A DNA stretch of 64,000 nt from Chitinophagales bacterium (GCA_025056305.1 JANWWJ010000038.1:62001-126000), one strand, 5' to 3'. Counted from the stretch's first letter, positions 17,023 through 27,317 are shown. Notes: generated by a model not told the origin, from the sequence alone. Made by a program: numbers and translations.

Positions 17023-17429
17023 GGCTCAGACATGAGGGAACGATAGCGTAAAGGTGACAAGAGTTGCTGCAGTTTGCGGCGAGGCAGCACTCGTTGTCCG
17101 GTTTGGCCGGTGGCAATAAGCCGTTTGCCAACACTGGCGCGAAAGCTGCATTTCAAATAGCCCCGTGAATAGCTTAAAATGCGGCCGGTAATGGTGACAC
17201 ATTCACCGACAAATGCGGGGGCTTTGTGGCGTACCAACACCATGGTCCCTACGCCTTCTTCATCAGGTTTTTTGCCCTTGAGCACAAATTGGCGGGTAGT
17301 CCATTCCGCATCGCGGGCTAAAGCAAACGTAGAATAAACGGCATGCACAGGCCCGCTCTCAAATCTGGCGATGTCGGCCTCAGAAACGACAAACTGCATG
17401 ACAACGGTTTCACCTTTACGAAAGGGCAT
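17019..17429 (-). CDS. Hot-dog-fold thioesterase, FlK-like
   Basis: 136 residues from ATG 17429 (an upstream TTG at 17438 is less likely). The order of strands, SGPVHAVYSTFALARDAEWTTRQFVL, EEGVGTMVLVRHKAPAFVGE, and a terminal strand-rich region, fits the fluoroacetyl-CoA-thioesterase-like hot-dog family. The conserved V-x-x-x-H-x-A-P-x-x-x-G pattern is present. Substrate unknown; in this family it is often a small acyl-CoA. It overlaps smpB by 4 bases. Confidence 0.72.
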   Translation of the reverse strand: MPFRKGETVVMQFVVSEADIARFESGPVHAVYSTFALARDAEWTTRQFVLKGKKPDEEGVGTMVLVRHKAPAFVGECVTITGRILSYSRGYLKCSFRASVGKRLIATGQTGQRVLPRRKLQQLLSPLRYRSLMSEP

Positions 17430-17463
17430 AGGCCACAAACACTGAGGCGCGCAAAATACACTT

Positions 17464-19347
17464 TTAGCGGGCTGCCAGCACCGGTATGGTTACTCGATGC
17501 CGAACTGCGTTAATCGTCTCGCCAAAAATTAAATCCTTGATGCTGCCGTGGCCATGCGCACCCATCACCAGCAGTTGAGCCTTCCATTCCTTTACAATGA
17601 GCGGTATGGCTTTGCGCGGACTGCCGTAGCCCAAACAAATTTCAACCTGGTAACCGACGGCCTGTAACTGTTGGGCATAAGCTTCCAGCCGTTGTCGGTC
17701 AGCGGCTACTTCGGATTCCTGAGTTTCGTCCTCGATAAGCCGCGCCCCCGCTGATTCCACTACATGAATGAGCAGATAGACTGTGGAATTCCCGCACACC
17801 TGTAGGGCCTGAGCTATAGTCTGCTGATCTTTTTCCGTAAAATCTACTGCTACGGCTACTCGCTCGAACATGGGTTGGGGCCCCAGCTGCAACGGTAAGG
17901 CAGGTGCATGCACGCCTTCGGCAGCCAGCCGGCCCGGACGATACCACGGCCAAAAAGTGACAACTATCAGCAATAATATTAACAGAATAGTTAATGGAAT
18001 GATGATAAGATAAACCACTTCAGCAGGAGTATGGGGATCGTGTATGAGGCGCACGATTTCATTGTAAACCATGCGCAAGTTCAATCCTACGATTACGATT
18101 GCTGCTGCCCACGATGCCAAACGAGACCAAGGGCCAATGGCAAACGTGCCCATGTGCTTGCGGTCGCTGACGAAATGGATAAGTGGTATGATGGCAAATC
18201 CTAATTGAAGACTCAGAATTACCTGCGAAAGGATGAGCAGCTCTCCGAGTTCTGATTCTCCTTTAAGCCAGATGACTAAAAACGCAGGGACGACGGCAAC
18301 GAGGCGGGTCATCAAGCGCCGAAGCCAGGGCGTAATGCGTAGATGAAGAAACCCTTCCATAACGATTTGACCCGAAAGCGTACCGGTCACCGTAGAGGCC
18401 TGGCCCGCCGCTATCAGGGCGATAGCAAATGCCAGAGGTGCCAGCGTACTCCCCAATAAAGGCTCTAAAAGGTTGTAGGCATCTTGGATTTCGGTGATTT
18501 CGTGATAACCGTTCTTGTAAAAAACGGTGCCGGCCAGCACCAAAATAGAGGCGTTCACCAGAAAGGCGATGTTGAGTGCTACTGCTGAGTCGATAAGATT
18601 AAACTTGAGGGCGCGCCGTTTTCCGGCTTCACTGGCTTCAATTTTTCGAGTTTGAACCAATGCAGAATGTAAATACAGGTTATGGGGCATGACTGTAGCA
18701 CCGATGATGCCAATAGCGATATACAGGGCCAACTCGTTGGGCAACGACGGAATAAAGCCGGCCGAAACCTCTTTCCATTCGGGTTGGGCAATAAATATTT
18801 CTAATAAGAAGCATAAGCCAATGATGGCTACCAATGAAATAATGAATGCTTCAAGTTTGCGAATGCCATAGTGCATAAGCCACAGTAACAGCAAGCTATC
18901 GAGTAGGGCAAGAGCCACGCCCCACAACAATGGAAGATCGAAGAGCAGCTTTAAGCCGAGTGCGAAACCAAGCACTTCGGCCAAATCGGTGGCGGCAATG
19001 GCAATTTCTGCCAAAAACCAGAGGGGCAACCGAACAAAGCGCGGATAGCTTTCACGACAGGCCTGTGCCAGGTCGCGGCCCCGTACTATACCCAGACGTG
19101 CACAGTGACTTTGCAGCAGAATGGCGATAAGGTTGGACATCAGTAATACCCAGATCAACGAATAGCCAAAGGCACTGCCGCCGGCAATGTCGGTGGCCCA
19201 GTTGCCGGGATCCATGTACCCAACGCTGACCAGGTAAGCGGGGCCTAAGAAAGCCAGCAGCGAGCGCCACCAGCTTTTGCGCCGGGTTTCCACGCTGCTG
19301 TGCACATCGTCGAGCGAACGGGTAGAAGCTTTACCGATAATTTTCAT
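17464..19347 (-). CDS. mntH: Nramp-type divalent metal transporter fused to a universal stress (UspA) domain
   Basis: 627 residues. Residues ~30-460 are an Nramp transporter: metal-site motifs DPGN (46-49) in TM1 and A-x-x-M-P-H-N (217-223) in TM6 are intact, which predicts proton-coupled Mn(II)/Fe(II) import. After two further membrane segments and a linker, residues ~490-627 form a UspA domain (VAVDFTEKDQQTIAQAL, then LLVMGAHGHGSIKDLIFGE, a G-2x-G-9x-G-type ATP-binding motif). The start overlaps the mntR stop as ATGA. The fused UspA domain may link transport to nucleotide or stress state; this is inference. Confidence 0.92.
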   Translation of the reverse strand: MKIIGKASTRSLDDVHSSVETRRKSWWRSLLAFLGPAYLVSVGYMDPGNWATDIAGGSAFGYSLIWVLLMSNLIAILLQSHCARLGIVRGRDLAQACRESYPRFVRLPLWFLAEIAIAATDLAEVLGFALGLKLLFDLPLLWGVALALLDSLLLLWLMHYGIRKLEAFIISLVAIIGLCFLLEIFIAQPEWKEVSAGFIPSLPNELALYIAIGIIGATVMPHNLYLHSALVQTRKIEASEAGKRRALKFNLIDSAVALNIAFLVNASILVLAGTVFYKNGYHEITEIQDAYNLLEPLLGSTLAPLAFAIALIAAGQASTVTGTLSGQIVMEGFLHLRITPWLRRLMTRLVAVVPAFLVIWLKGESELGELLILSQVILSLQLGFAIIPLIHFVSDRKHMGTFAIGPWSRLASWAAAIVIVGLNLRMVYNEIVRLIHDPHTPAEVVYLIIIPLTILLILLLIVVTFWPWYRPGRLAAEGVHAPALPLQLGPQPMFERVAVAVDFTEKDQQTIAQALQVCGNSTVYLLIHVVESAGARLIEDETQESEVAADRQRLEAYAQQLQAVGYQVEICLGYGSPRKAIPLIVKEWKAQLLVMGAHGHGSIKDLIFGETINAVRHRVTIPVLAAR

Positions 19348-20006
19348 GTTAACTTTACTAATATGTTTTGCGCGGTTGTGTGGCTTATGGTCACAGGTTG
19401 TTTCTGATTTATGAGCAGCTGCATGCTGCCATCGTAGGCGGCGACGTCAGTAACCAATACATTCACGCCTCGATGCAGCCCCAAGCGCTCCAGATGTTTC
19501 AAAAAAGCCGACTGCTGGTCGGCTACGCCCGCTACGATGCCTTGCATGCGGGGTTTTAGTTTGGCCAAGGCTAAAAAGCCGGTTGGAATCATTCGGCCTT
19601 TGGCATCAGGGATAGGGTCACCATGCGGGTCCAAACGGGGATAGCCCAGGTAGGCGTCGAGTCTGCTGATCAGCAGTTCAGAATCCACATGCTCCAACAG
19701 GTCGGCAACCTGGTGCACTTCGTGCCAGGAAAATTTCAGTTTTTCTACTAAAAAAAACTCCCACAACCGATGTTTGCGGATGACGGCAAGTGCTCGATGC
19801 TTGCCTTGACGCGTCAGCTGCACCCCTTGGTAGCGTCGATAATGGATGAGGCCCTGCGCTGCCAGCCGTTGCAACATTCCCGTAACCGAAGCCGGACGCA
19901 ACCCTAAGGCTTCGGCCAGCTCATTGGTCCAAACCGGCTGTTTTCCTTTCCGCTGGGTGAGGAGGTAGATGTGTTTGAGGTAGTGATCTTCAGCAGAAGA
20001 GGGCAC
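19344..20006 (-). CDS. mntR: DtxR/MntR-family metal-dependent repressor
   Basis: 220 residues: an N-terminal winged helix (TNELAEALGLRPASVTGMLQRLAAQGLI), a helical metal-binding and dimerisation domain (WHEVHQVADLLEHVDSELLISRL) and a C-terminal SH3/FeoA-like domain. It should bind Mn(II) or Fe(II) and repress the downstream transporter. The start is GTG at 20006. Immediately upstream lies an inverted repeat that brackets the -7 box, consistent with autorepression. The coupled ATGA junction with mntH makes this a two-gene operon. Confidence 0.92.
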   Translation of the reverse strand: MPSSAEDHYLKHIYLLTQRKGKQPVWTNELAEALGLRPASVTGMLQRLAAQGLIHYRRYQGVQLTRQGKHRALAVIRKHRLWEFFLVEKLKFSWHEVHQVADLLEHVDSELLISRLDAYLGYPRLDPHGDPIPDAKGRMIPTGFLALAKLKPRMQGIVAGVADQQSAFLKHLERLGLHRGVNVLVTDVAAYDGSMQLLINQKQPVTISHTTAQNILVKLT

Positions 20007-20008
20007 CG

Positions 20009-20056
20009 CTAAAATTTTCTACAAACTTAAAAAAAATTTTAGGAAAAACTAAATTT
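20009..20056 (-). promoter_or_regulatory. Promoter and putative operator of mntR-mntH
   Basis: On the minus strand, TAAGTTTG (20029-20022) is an exact -7 box. It lies between perfect 10-base inverted repeats, CTAAAATTTT (20009-20018) and AAAATTTTAG (20033-20042). A third copy, CTAAATTT (20049-20056), forms TTTAG-N6-CTAAA with the second. The placement is that expected for a repressor blocking RNA polymerase. No other binding site data are available. Confidence 0.6.
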
Positions 20057-20110
20057 TATTTGGCTTGTGATGTCGGTATTTGCAGAAGGTTTTTTCTACA
20101 TTTTGATATT

Positions 20111-20437
20111 TCAGAAAAGCACTACTTCTTCAACAATACCTGGAGCGATGGCTTCGTGGATCCGGGCGATAAGCTGCGACCGGTTGAACCAAATTTCCTG
20201 TCGCAGGGGAGCTGAATTGACACGCAGGTAAAGCTTCTTGTTTCGCAAGCTGATGGTTTCGGTGTACTTCGCGAAAGCAGGCCCAAAGAGCGAAGCCCAC
20301 TGGCTCCGCAACTGGCGTTCGTAGATCTTCTCTTCGAGGCCCAGCTGCCGGATCAACAGCTGAACAGCTTCCCCAATCGTATAGTCGTTTTTGGAAACCA
20401 AGTACTGATCAAAAGTAATATAAGGCTTCAAAATCAT
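20111..20437 (-). CDS. DUF721 / DciA-like protein
   Basis: 108 residues from ATG 20437: TIGEAVQLLIRQLGLEEKIYERQLRSQWASLFGPAFAKYT, then KLYLRVNSAPLRQEIWFNRSQLIARI. This is the DUF721 pattern found in DciA, the ancestral replicative-helicase loader of many bacteria. A role in helicase loading is a family-based inference. It is divergent from the sdh operon. A longer reading to 20500 would cross the sdh -7 box region and is not supported. Confidence 0.78.
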   Translation of the reverse strand: MILKPYITFDQYLVSKNDYTIGEAVQLLIRQLGLEEKIYERQLRSQWASLFGPAFAKYTETISLRNKKLYLRVNSAPLRQEIWFNRSQLIARIHEAIAPGIVEEVVLF

Positions 20438-20458
20438 CCTACGTGTTTGCGTGTCCCT

Positions 20459-20466
20459 TAGCTTTG
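20459..20466 (+). promoter_or_regulatory. -7 promoter box of the sdh operon
   Basis: TAGCTTTG is an exact TAnnTTTG, 49 bases before the sdhC start. The upstream element is not clear. Confidence 0.45.
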
Positions 20467-20515
20467 CTGGCCGATTACCGTAGGCGGCATTCAATCCCAA
20501 GCAATTTTCGGCACT

Positions 20516-21196
20516 ATGAGATGGCTGGCTCAGTTATTTACTTCCTCGTTAGGCAGAAAGTACGTTATGGCTATTACCGGCTTGTTTCTGTGTTGCTTTT
20601 TAGTCGTGCATCTTTCGGCTAATCTTTTAACATTGATTCCAGACGAGGGTAAAACCTTTAACGCATTTGCTCATTTCATGACGCACAACTGGCTGATCCG
20701 GCTTTTGGAAATCATCCTGTTTGCGGGATTTCTGATTCACATCGTCCAATCGATTGTCCTGGTGGTGCAGAACCGAAAAGCCAGGCCGGTACGTTATGCG
20801 ATGCAGGCAGCCCACCCGCAAGTCAGCTGGAGTTCCTTGAACATGGGCTTGTTGGGAAGCCTGATTCTTGTGTTTTTGGTGGTGCACATCGGTGACTTTT
20901 TCGTGGATTCACGCTTTAGGCCGGAAAAGCTTGGAGTTGATGATCAAGGTTATGTAAACCTGTATGGCGAAGTCGTACGTGCTTTCAGCAGTTTACCTTA
21001 TGTCGTGTTTTATGTTTTGGCCATGTTCGCGCTAGGCTTTCATTTGTGGCACGGGTTTCAAAGCGCCTTTCGTTCTTTGGGACTGATGCATCTTCGATAT
21101 ACTCCTGGTATTATCTGGCTTGGTAAGGTTTATACCTTGATCATTTGCGGCGGATTCATTCTGATTCCCGTGTACTGGTATTTCAAACAGCTTTAA
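20516..21196 (+). CDS. sdhC: Succinate dehydrogenase cytochrome b subunit (b558 type)
   Basis: Membrane anchor passing electrons from SdhB to menaquinone. 226 residues with five hydrophobic segments. His residues suitable as axial heme ligands lie within them ([40 protein letters not shown]). This is the single-subunit di-heme type of Bacteroidota and Epsilonproteobacteria. sdhA begins 13 bases later. Confidence 0.95.
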   Translation: MRWLAQLFTSSLGRKYVMAITGLFLCCFLVVHLSANLLTLIPDEGKTFNAFAHFMTHNWLIRLLEIILFAGFLIHIVQSIVLVVQNRKARPVRYAMQAAHPQVSWSSLNMGLLGSLILVFLVVHIGDFFVDSRFRPEKLGVDDQGYVNLYGEVVRAFSSLPYVVFYVLAMFALGFHLWHGFQSAFRSLGLMHLRYTPGIIWLGKVYTLIICGGFILIPVYWYFKQL

Positions 21197-21209
21197 TCTT
21201 TACGGCCTC

Positions 21210-23126
21210 ATGAAGCTGGATCCAAAAATTCCTCCCGGCGATTTAGAAAGCAAGTGGACGCGCTACCGGAGCACGGTTAAGTTGGTCAGCCCCGCCAACA
21301 AAAGAAAGTTAGACGTTTTGGTTGTAGGCAGTGGATTAGCAGGCGCTTCTGCGGCAGCGTCACTAGCGGAGCTGGGCTACCGGGTAAAGGTGTTTTGTTT
21401 TCAAGATTCCCCAAGACGTGCCCACTCGATTGCAGCTCAAGGGGGAATTAACGCGGCTAAAAATTACCGCAACGATGGCGACAGCGTATATAGGCTTTTT
21501 TATGATACGATCAAAGGAGGCGACTATCGGTCTAGGGAGGCCAATGTTTACCGATTGGCCGAAGTCAGCAGCAACATCATTGACCAATGCGTAGCGCAAG
21601 GGGTGCCGTTTGCTCGGGAGTACGGAGGGGTGCTTGCCAATCGGTCTTTCGGAGGCACGCAGGTGGAGCGCACCTTTTACGCGCGGGGTCAAACCGGCCA
21701 GCAACTGCTCTTGGGCGCCTATCAAGCCTTGCAACGGCAGGTAGGCCAGGGCAATGCGCAGGTTTTCCCCAGGCACGAAATGTTGGAATTGGTGGTGCGT
21801 GACGGGCGCGCCATCGGCATCATCGCCCGCAACTTAGTGACCGGCGAATTAGAGCGGCACAGTGGACATGCCGTGGTACTGGCAACAGGGGGATACGGCA
21901 ATGTGTTCTACCTCAGCACCAATGCCATGGGGTGTAACGTAACGGCAATTTGGAAGGCATACAAGAAGGGGGCTGCTTTTGGAAATCCTTGCTTTACGCA
22001 GATTCATCCCACTTGTTTGCCGCAGCATGGCTCCTATCAAAGCAAGCTGACTTTGATGAGTGAGTCGTTGCGAAACGATGGGCGGGTGTGGGTTCCCAAA
22101 CATAAGGGCGACAAACGACGACCTGCCGATATTCCTGAATCTGAGCGGGATTACTTTCTCGAGCGCAAGTATCCTGCTTTTGGGAATTTGGTGCCGCGTG
22201 ACATCGCCTCGCGGGCAGTAAAAGAGGTTTGTGATGAAGGGCGAGGGGTAGGGCCAACGGGCCTGGCCGTATATTTGGATTTTTCTGATGCAATTCGCCG
22301 TTTGGGGCGGTCTGTAATCGAAGCACGCTACGGCAACCTGTTCGAAATGTATGAAAAAATCACCGGCGACAATCCCTACGAAACGCCTATGATGATTTAT
22401 CCTGCTGTGCACTACACTATGGGCGGTTTGTGGGTGGACTATCAGCTCAGCACCACCATACCAGGCTTGTATGCCATCGGTGAATGTAATTTCAGTGACC
22501 ATGGTGCCAATCGGCTGGGGGCCAGTGCCTTGATGCAAGGATTGGCCGATGGTTATTTCATTCTTCCATACACCATAGGGGAATACCTCAGTGGCTTAAT
22601 CCGCACAGGAAGTATACCGACCACGTACAGCGAATTCGATGCAGCGGAGCGGGATGTTGCCCAGCGAATCGAACGGCTGCTTTCCATTAAAGGGGCTTAC
22701 ACCGTTGACCATTTCCACAGAGAGCTGGGAAAGATCATGTGGGATCACTGCGGCATGGCGCGCAGCCGCCAGTCGCTGGAATACGCCGCCGGTGAAGTAA
22801 AGAAATTGCGTGAAGCTTTTTGGCATGAAGTGCGGGTACCCGGCACGGCTTATGAGTTGAATCCCGAGCTGGAAAAAGCCGGTCGCGTCGCTGATTTTCT
22901 GGAATTAGCCGCGCTCATTATTCAGGATGCCCTGCACCGGGAAGAAAGCTGTGGCGGGCATTTTAGGGTGGAATATCAAACCGAAGACGGTGAAGCCTTA
23001 CGGCGCGACGATGAATTCATGTACGTGGCCGCCTTTGAATTTGCAGGTGAAGAAGCCCCGGCCATCTTGCACAAAGAACCATTGAAATACGAAGTGGTTA
23101 CTCCTTCGCAAAGGAGTTACAAATAA
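21210..23126 (+). CDS. sdhA: Succinate dehydrogenase/fumarate reductase flavoprotein
   Basis: 638 residues. The FAD-binding GSGLAG (40-45) is near the N-terminus, and H72 in [12 protein letters not shown] is the covalent FAD attachment His. Active-site segments include [24 protein letters not shown], and the C-terminal GGHFRVEYQ. Full length, with no missing key residue. It is the middle gene of sdhC-sdhA-sdhB. Confidence 0.97.
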   Translation: MKLDPKIPPGDLESKWTRYRSTVKLVSPANKRKLDVLVVGSGLAGASAAASLAELGYRVKVFCFQDSPRRAHSIAAQGGINAAKNYRNDGDSVYRLFYDTIKGGDYRSREANVYRLAEVSSNIIDQCVAQGVPFAREYGGVLANRSFGGTQVERTFYARGQTGQQLLLGAYQALQRQVGQGNAQVFPRHEMLELVVRDGRAIGIIARNLVTGELERHSGHAVVLATGGYGNVFYLSTNAMGCNVTAIWKAYKKGAAFGNPCFTQIHPTCLPQHGSYQSKLTLMSESLRNDGRVWVPKHKGDKRRPADIPESERDYFLERKYPAFGNLVPRDIASRAVKEVCDEGRGVGPTGLAVYLDFSDAIRRLGRSVIEARYGNLFEMYEKITGDNPYETPMMIYPAVHYTMGGLWVDYQLSTTIPGLYAIGECNFSDHGANRLGASALMQGLADGYFILPYTIGEYLSGLIRTGSIPTTYSEFDAAERDVAQRIERLLSIKGAYTVDHFHRELGKIMWDHCGMARSRQSLEYAAGEVKKLREAFWHEVRVPGTAYELNPELEKAGRVADFLELAALIIQDALHREESCGGHFRVEYQTEDGEALRRDDEFMYVAAFEFAGEEAPAILHKEPLKYEVVTPSQRSYK

Positions 23127-23154
23127 GCCAAGTTGCCAGCAAAACCAACGGATC

Positions 23155-23904
23155 ATGCGTGTAACCCTGAAAGTCTGGAGGCAAAAAAATGCTCAGGATA
23201 AGGGCAGGTTTGAGACTTATGAACTGGATCACATAGATGAGCACGCATCATTTCTGGAAATGTTTGATGTGCTCAACGAAAAGCTCATCAAAGAAGGAAA
23301 AGATCCGGTGGCTTTTGATCACGATTGTCGCGAAGGGATCTGCGGCATGTGTTCGATGGTCATCAATGGCCGGCCGCACGGGCCCTTACCACGGACCACA
23401 ACCTGCCAGTTGCACATGCGTCATTTTCGCGATGGGGAAACCATCGTAGTGGAGCCGTGGCGCGCCGGTGCATTTCCGGTGATCAAAGATTTGGTAGTTG
23501 ACCGATCGGCCTTTGACCGCATCATTGCTGCAGGCGGCTTTATCTCGGTCAATACCGGTCAGGCCGTAGAGGCAAACAGCATTCTGGTACCTAAGGAAAA
23601 TGCGGACAAAGCCATGAGTGCAGCCGAATGCATTGGTTGCGGTGCCTGTGTAGCGGCCTGCAAGAATGCTTCGGCCATGTTGTTTGTAGCCGCCAAGGTT
23701 TCGCATCTGGCCCTGCTGCCTCAAGGGCAGCCGGAGCGCTATAGGCGCGTACGAAACATGGTAGCACAGATGGATAAAGAGGGGTTTGGGGCCTGCACCA
23801 ACACCAACGCATGTGAGGCAGCATGTCCTAAGGGGATTTCGGTCGCCAACATTGCCAGAATGAACCGAGAATATCTGCGGGCAACCTTATTGGCTGAAGA
23901 TTAG
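23155..23904 (+). CDS. sdhB: Succinate dehydrogenase iron-sulfur subunit
   Basis: 249 residues. The plant-type [2Fe-2S] site is CREGICGMC with a later Cys in RTTTC. The [4Fe-4S]/[3Fe-4S] sites are [11 protein letters not shown] and C[11 protein letters not shown]. Cys content and order are intact. It closes the sdh operon 28 bases after sdhA. Confidence 0.97.
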   Translation: MRVTLKVWRQKNAQDKGRFETYELDHIDEHASFLEMFDVLNEKLIKEGKDPVAFDHDCREGICGMCSMVINGRPHGPLPRTTTCQLHMRHFRDGETIVVEPWRAGAFPVIKDLVVDRSAFDRIIAAGGFISVNTGQAVEANSILVPKENADKAMSAAECIGCGACVAACKNASAMLFVAAKVSHLALLPQGQPERYRRVRNMVAQMDKEGFGACTNTNACEAACPKGISVANIARMNREYLRATLLAED

Positions 23905-23958
23905 CGCACTGCCATTTGGGTGAATCCGCAGAGGAGAGATTTGCACTAATTTGCAGGA

Positions 23959-26646
23959 GTGCAGCGAACGCGTTGGGGAAATCTGCAGCTAAGTGTTCTG
24001 ATGCTGGTTGTATGTCTCTTCCTTTTCAAGACAGGGACAGCTACACACAACCGGGCAGGGGAAATCATCTACGAACACGTTCAGGGGTTCACCTACAAGG
24101 TAACCATCATCACCTACACCAAGCAAAGCTCTGTCTCCGCCGATCGCGATAGTTTGGAAATAAATTGGGGGGATGGCAGACTGGATACGCTTCCGCGAAC
24201 TAATGGAGGTGGAAACGGCGTGCCTTTAGGCAATGATATCAAATACAACGAATATGTTGGATATCACACTTATCCTGCCATCGGAACCTATGTGATTTCC
24301 GTAACCGATCCCAACCGTATTGCAGGCATCATAAACATCAATGGGGGCAACAGCGTAAACGAACCTTTCTATATTGAAGATACCTTAAGGATTTTAGACC
24401 CTGCTTTTTATGGCTACAACAATTCCCCCATCCTACTTAATCCCCCTATAGATTTTGCCAACGTTAATTATCCTTTTGTTCACAATCCTAACGCATACGA
24501 TCCTGACGGCGATAGTTTGAGCTTTTCTTTTATAGTTCCGCGGAAAGCTCCTAATGTCGCCGTAGCTAACTACGTGGAGCCGCACCTGCTTCCCGGAACC
24601 CCGCCGGGAAAAACTTTTACCATCAACCCAGTAACCGGAGAGGTCGTATGGGATGCTCCGTACTTTGCCGGTACCTACAATTTCGCTATTCTGATCCGGG
24701 AATATCGAAGCGGCATTTGCATCGGCACCATGGTGCGCGACATGCAAGTTATCGTTGATAACGTGCCCAACCAACCTCCCATCGTCGTCAAGCCCAACGA
24801 TACGTGTGTCGTTGCCGGGAGCACCCTAAAAATCATCGTCACGGCATCGGATCCCAACACAGGGCAAAAAGTAACGATGACGTCCAACGGTGGCCCCTAC
24901 GAAGTGGAGCAAAGTCCAGCCACTTTCACAGGCATCACAGGTACCCAACAGGCCACCGGCTATTTTGAATGGAACACCAACTGCAGCCATATCCGGGCTC
25001 AGTTTTATCAAGTGGTCTTCAAGGCTACCGACAACTATTTTTTCCCGCTTGTGGATTTGGAAAGCTGGCAAATCCGGGTAGTGGGTCCAGCGCCCGAAGG
25101 GGTGGTGGCCACAGCTGAACAAGAACATATTCGAATCTCGTGGCAACAACCCTATGCATGTGCATCGGCCAGTCGGTTTATTGGCTTTTCGGTATGGCGC
25201 AAAGAAGGCAGCTTTCCTTTTGTTCCGGACACGTGTGAAACGGGGCTGGCAGAAAAAGGATATGAAAAAATTGCAGAATACCTCAATGGGTATGAATACA
25301 TAGATAAAAATGTCATACGTGGAAAACAATACTGCTATCGGGTTCTGGCAGAATTTGCCGACAAAGCACTGTCTCAAAATGTACTTATTTACTACAACAA
25401 CGTATATAGTTTACCTTCTGCCGAAGCATGCGTGCAGCTCAAGAAGTCTGTTCCGATCATCAGTAAAGTCAGTGTACGTGTTACCGACCCGCAAGCAGGT
25501 ATTCTCGACGTGGGCTGGTCGCCACCCATAGCTGAAGATTTGGATACCTTGCAGAATTTGCCGCCGTATAAATACGTGATTTGGCGCAGCACCGGGGGAA
25601 GTGCTTTTCAGCGGGTGGACTCGCTGAGTGCTCCGGCCTTTTATCTGCTTACCGACAGCACGTACACCGATGAAGGGCTGAACACCCTTGCGGAGGGATT
25701 TCGGTACCAAATCCACTTTTATGCCGGCCAGCAGTTCATCGGATCCTCAGAGATTGCCTCCAGCATTTATCTGGTTGCCGTGGGCAAGGATGGTCGTGTG
25801 GAGTTGAGCTGGTCGCTGGCCGTGCCATGGAACAATCAGTATTATGTGATTCTGCGTCAGAATGCCGCCGGGGGTTTTGATTCCATCGGTACCAGCTTCA
25901 CCACCTCTTTTGTTGACGATTCTCTGCCCAACGACGTGCGTCAGTGCTATGTGGTGAAAAGTGTTGGCAGCTACTCCGCCACGGATCTGCCCTCACCCAT
26001 TATCAATTTTTCGCAAGAGGCTTGTGCAGTGCCCATTGATTCCGTGGCACCTTGTGCCCCGGTGCTCCAAGTTTTCAATTCATGCAATTCTTCCGATTTT
26101 CCTTATGATGATTTCATAAACGAACTGATCTGGACTCCTTCGGGAGGTGACTGCAGTGATGATGTCACTTACTACTTGATTTATTATGCTCGTGACAAAT
26201 TAACGCCGCTAGCCTTGTTGGATACCGTTTATGCAGGGATTTCGCTCAGCTACCTGCATCAGTTGGATTTTGGGGTTGCCGGATGCTATGCTGTTCAGGC
26301 GGTGGACGATAACGGGAATGTCAGCGCCCTCTCCAACGAGGTATGTACCGAAAACTGTCCCTTCTATGAATTACCCAACGTCTTTACCCCAAACAACGAT
26401 GGCTTCAACGATCTGTTTACGCCGTTTCTGCCGTTTAAGTTTGTGGACCGAATTGATCTAAAAATATTTGATCAGTGGGGTACGCTGGTTTATGCGACCA
26501 ATGATCCGATGATCCGGTGGAACGGACGCGAAGGCCACAGTGGTCGAGTACTTCCGGAAGCTACTTATTATTACGTCTGCGATGTGTTTAGCAACAATCG
26601 CAAGATAGGCGAGACCCGGTCGGGATTTATTCATTTGTTTCGTTGA
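23959..26646 (+). CDS. Large surface protein with gliding-motility-associated C-terminal domain
   Basis: 895 residues with a signal-anchor-like N-terminus (LSVLMLVVCLFLFKTGTA). A PKD-like segment (LEINWGDGRLDTLP) and several Ig/fibronectin-III-like repeats fill the middle. The last ~90 residues, from LPNVFTPNNDGFNDLF to the end, are the gliding-motility-associated C-terminal domain (type B T9SS signal). It should be secreted by T9SS and exposed on the cell surface or released. The GTG start at 23959 gives a complete signal sequence; ATG 24001 is an alternative that shortens it. Function beyond surface location is unknown. Confidence 0.85.
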   Translation: MQRTRWGNLQLSVLMLVVCLFLFKTGTATHNRAGEIIYEHVQGFTYKVTIITYTKQSSVSADRDSLEINWGDGRLDTLPRTNGGGNGVPLGNDIKYNEYVGYHTYPAIGTYVISVTDPNRIAGIININGGNSVNEPFYIEDTLRILDPAFYGYNNSPILLNPPIDFANVNYPFVHNPNAYDPDGDSLSFSFIVPRKAPNVAVANYVEPHLLPGTPPGKTFTINPVTGEVVWDAPYFAGTYNFAILIREYRSGICIGTMVRDMQVIVDNVPNQPPIVVKPNDTCVVAGSTLKIIVTASDPNTGQKVTMTSNGGPYEVEQSPATFTGITGTQQATGYFEWNTNCSHIRAQFYQVVFKATDNYFFPLVDLESWQIRVVGPAPEGVVATAEQEHIRISWQQPYACASASRFIGFSVWRKEGSFPFVPDTCETGLAEKGYEKIAEYLNGYEYIDKNVIRGKQYCYRVLAEFADKALSQNVLIYYNNVYSLPSAEACVQLKKSVPIISKVSVRVTDPQAGILDVGWSPPIAEDLDTLQNLPPYKYVIWRSTGGSAFQRVDSLSAPAFYLLTDSTYTDEGLNTLAEGFRYQIHFYAGQQFIGSSEIASSIYLVAVGKDGRVELSWSLAVPWNNQYYVILRQNAAGGFDSIGTSFTTSFVDDSLPNDVRQCYVVKSVGSYSATDLPSPIINFSQEACAVPIDSVAPCAPVLQVFNSCNSSDFPYDDFINELIWTPSGGDCSDDVTYYLIYYARDKLTPLALLDTVYAGISLSYLHQLDFGVAGCYAVQAVDDNGNVSALSNEVCTENCPFYELPNVFTPNNDGFNDLFTPFLPFKFVDRIDLKIFDQWGTLVYATNDPMIRWNGREGHSGRVLPEATYYYVCDVFSNNRKIGETRSGFIHLFR

Positions 26647-26684
26647 TAGAAAGAGTACCTTGGTAGGCGCCATTTGTTCAGGTT

Positions 26685-27296
26685 ATGTTCTGTGGCATTG
26701 TAGAATGCATCGGTAAAGTGGTTTCGGTAGAGCGCGAACAAGGATCGGTGCGGTTTCGCATTATATCACCGCTGGCTGGGCGTTTGCAAGCCGGACAGAG
26801 TGTAGCTCACGATGGCGTTTGTCTTACCGTAACCAACACGGGCCCAGACTGGCATGAAGTAATAGTTACGACGGAAACTCTGCGACGCAGTAACCTGGGC
26901 TTGAAGAGTGCCGGAGATGCTGTGAATTTGGAACGGTCGCTCACGCTGCAATCATTTGTGGACGGTCATCTGGTCTTAGGCCATGTCGATGTGGTAGCTC
27001 GTTGTCTAAAGATCCGGCAGGAAGGCAACAGCAAGTGGTTGACTTTTGGGGTGCCCAAAAAAAAGTTTGCACCACTGTTGGTGGAGAAAGGATCGGTTTG
27101 CTTGAACGGTGTCAGCCTCACCGTGTCCGATTGCTCAACCAAGAAATTTTCCGTGGTAATTATCCCGTACACATTAGAGCATACGACGTTTCAATGGATC
27201 AAGGAAGGGGAACTGGTCAATGTGGAATTTGACATCATCGGGAAATATCTGGTCCGTTTTGCTGAGAGGTATAGTAAGATGGATAAAAACAAATAA
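26685..27296 (+). CDS. ribE: Riboflavin synthase, alpha chain
   Basis: Dismutates two 6,7-dimethyl-8-ribityllumazine molecules to riboflavin. The 203 residues comprise two homologous lumazine-binding barrels. The first starts MFCGIVECIG and holds VAHDGVCLTV and LVLGHVD; the second repeats the pattern with SVCLNGVSLTV. The short N-terminal MF-GI-E motif fixes the start. No FMN riboswitch is present in the 38-base gap upstream. Confidence 0.96.
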   Translation: MFCGIVECIGKVVSVEREQGSVRFRIISPLAGRLQAGQSVAHDGVCLTVTNTGPDWHEVIVTTETLRRSNLGLKSAGDAVNLERSLTLQSFVDGHLVLGHVDVVARCLKIRQEGNSKWLTFGVPKKKFAPLLVEKGSVCLNGVSLTVSDCSTKKFSVVIIPYTLEHTTFQWIKEGELVNVEFDIIGKYLVRFAERYSKMDKNK

Positions 27297-27317
27297 GGCG
27301 CTATCTTAAGAGAAGAA

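Noticed and set aside
21849-22538. A 229-codon open frame on the minus strand
   Set aside because: Wholly antisense to sdhA, which is full length with all key residues. Long antisense frames are common in codon-biased genes.
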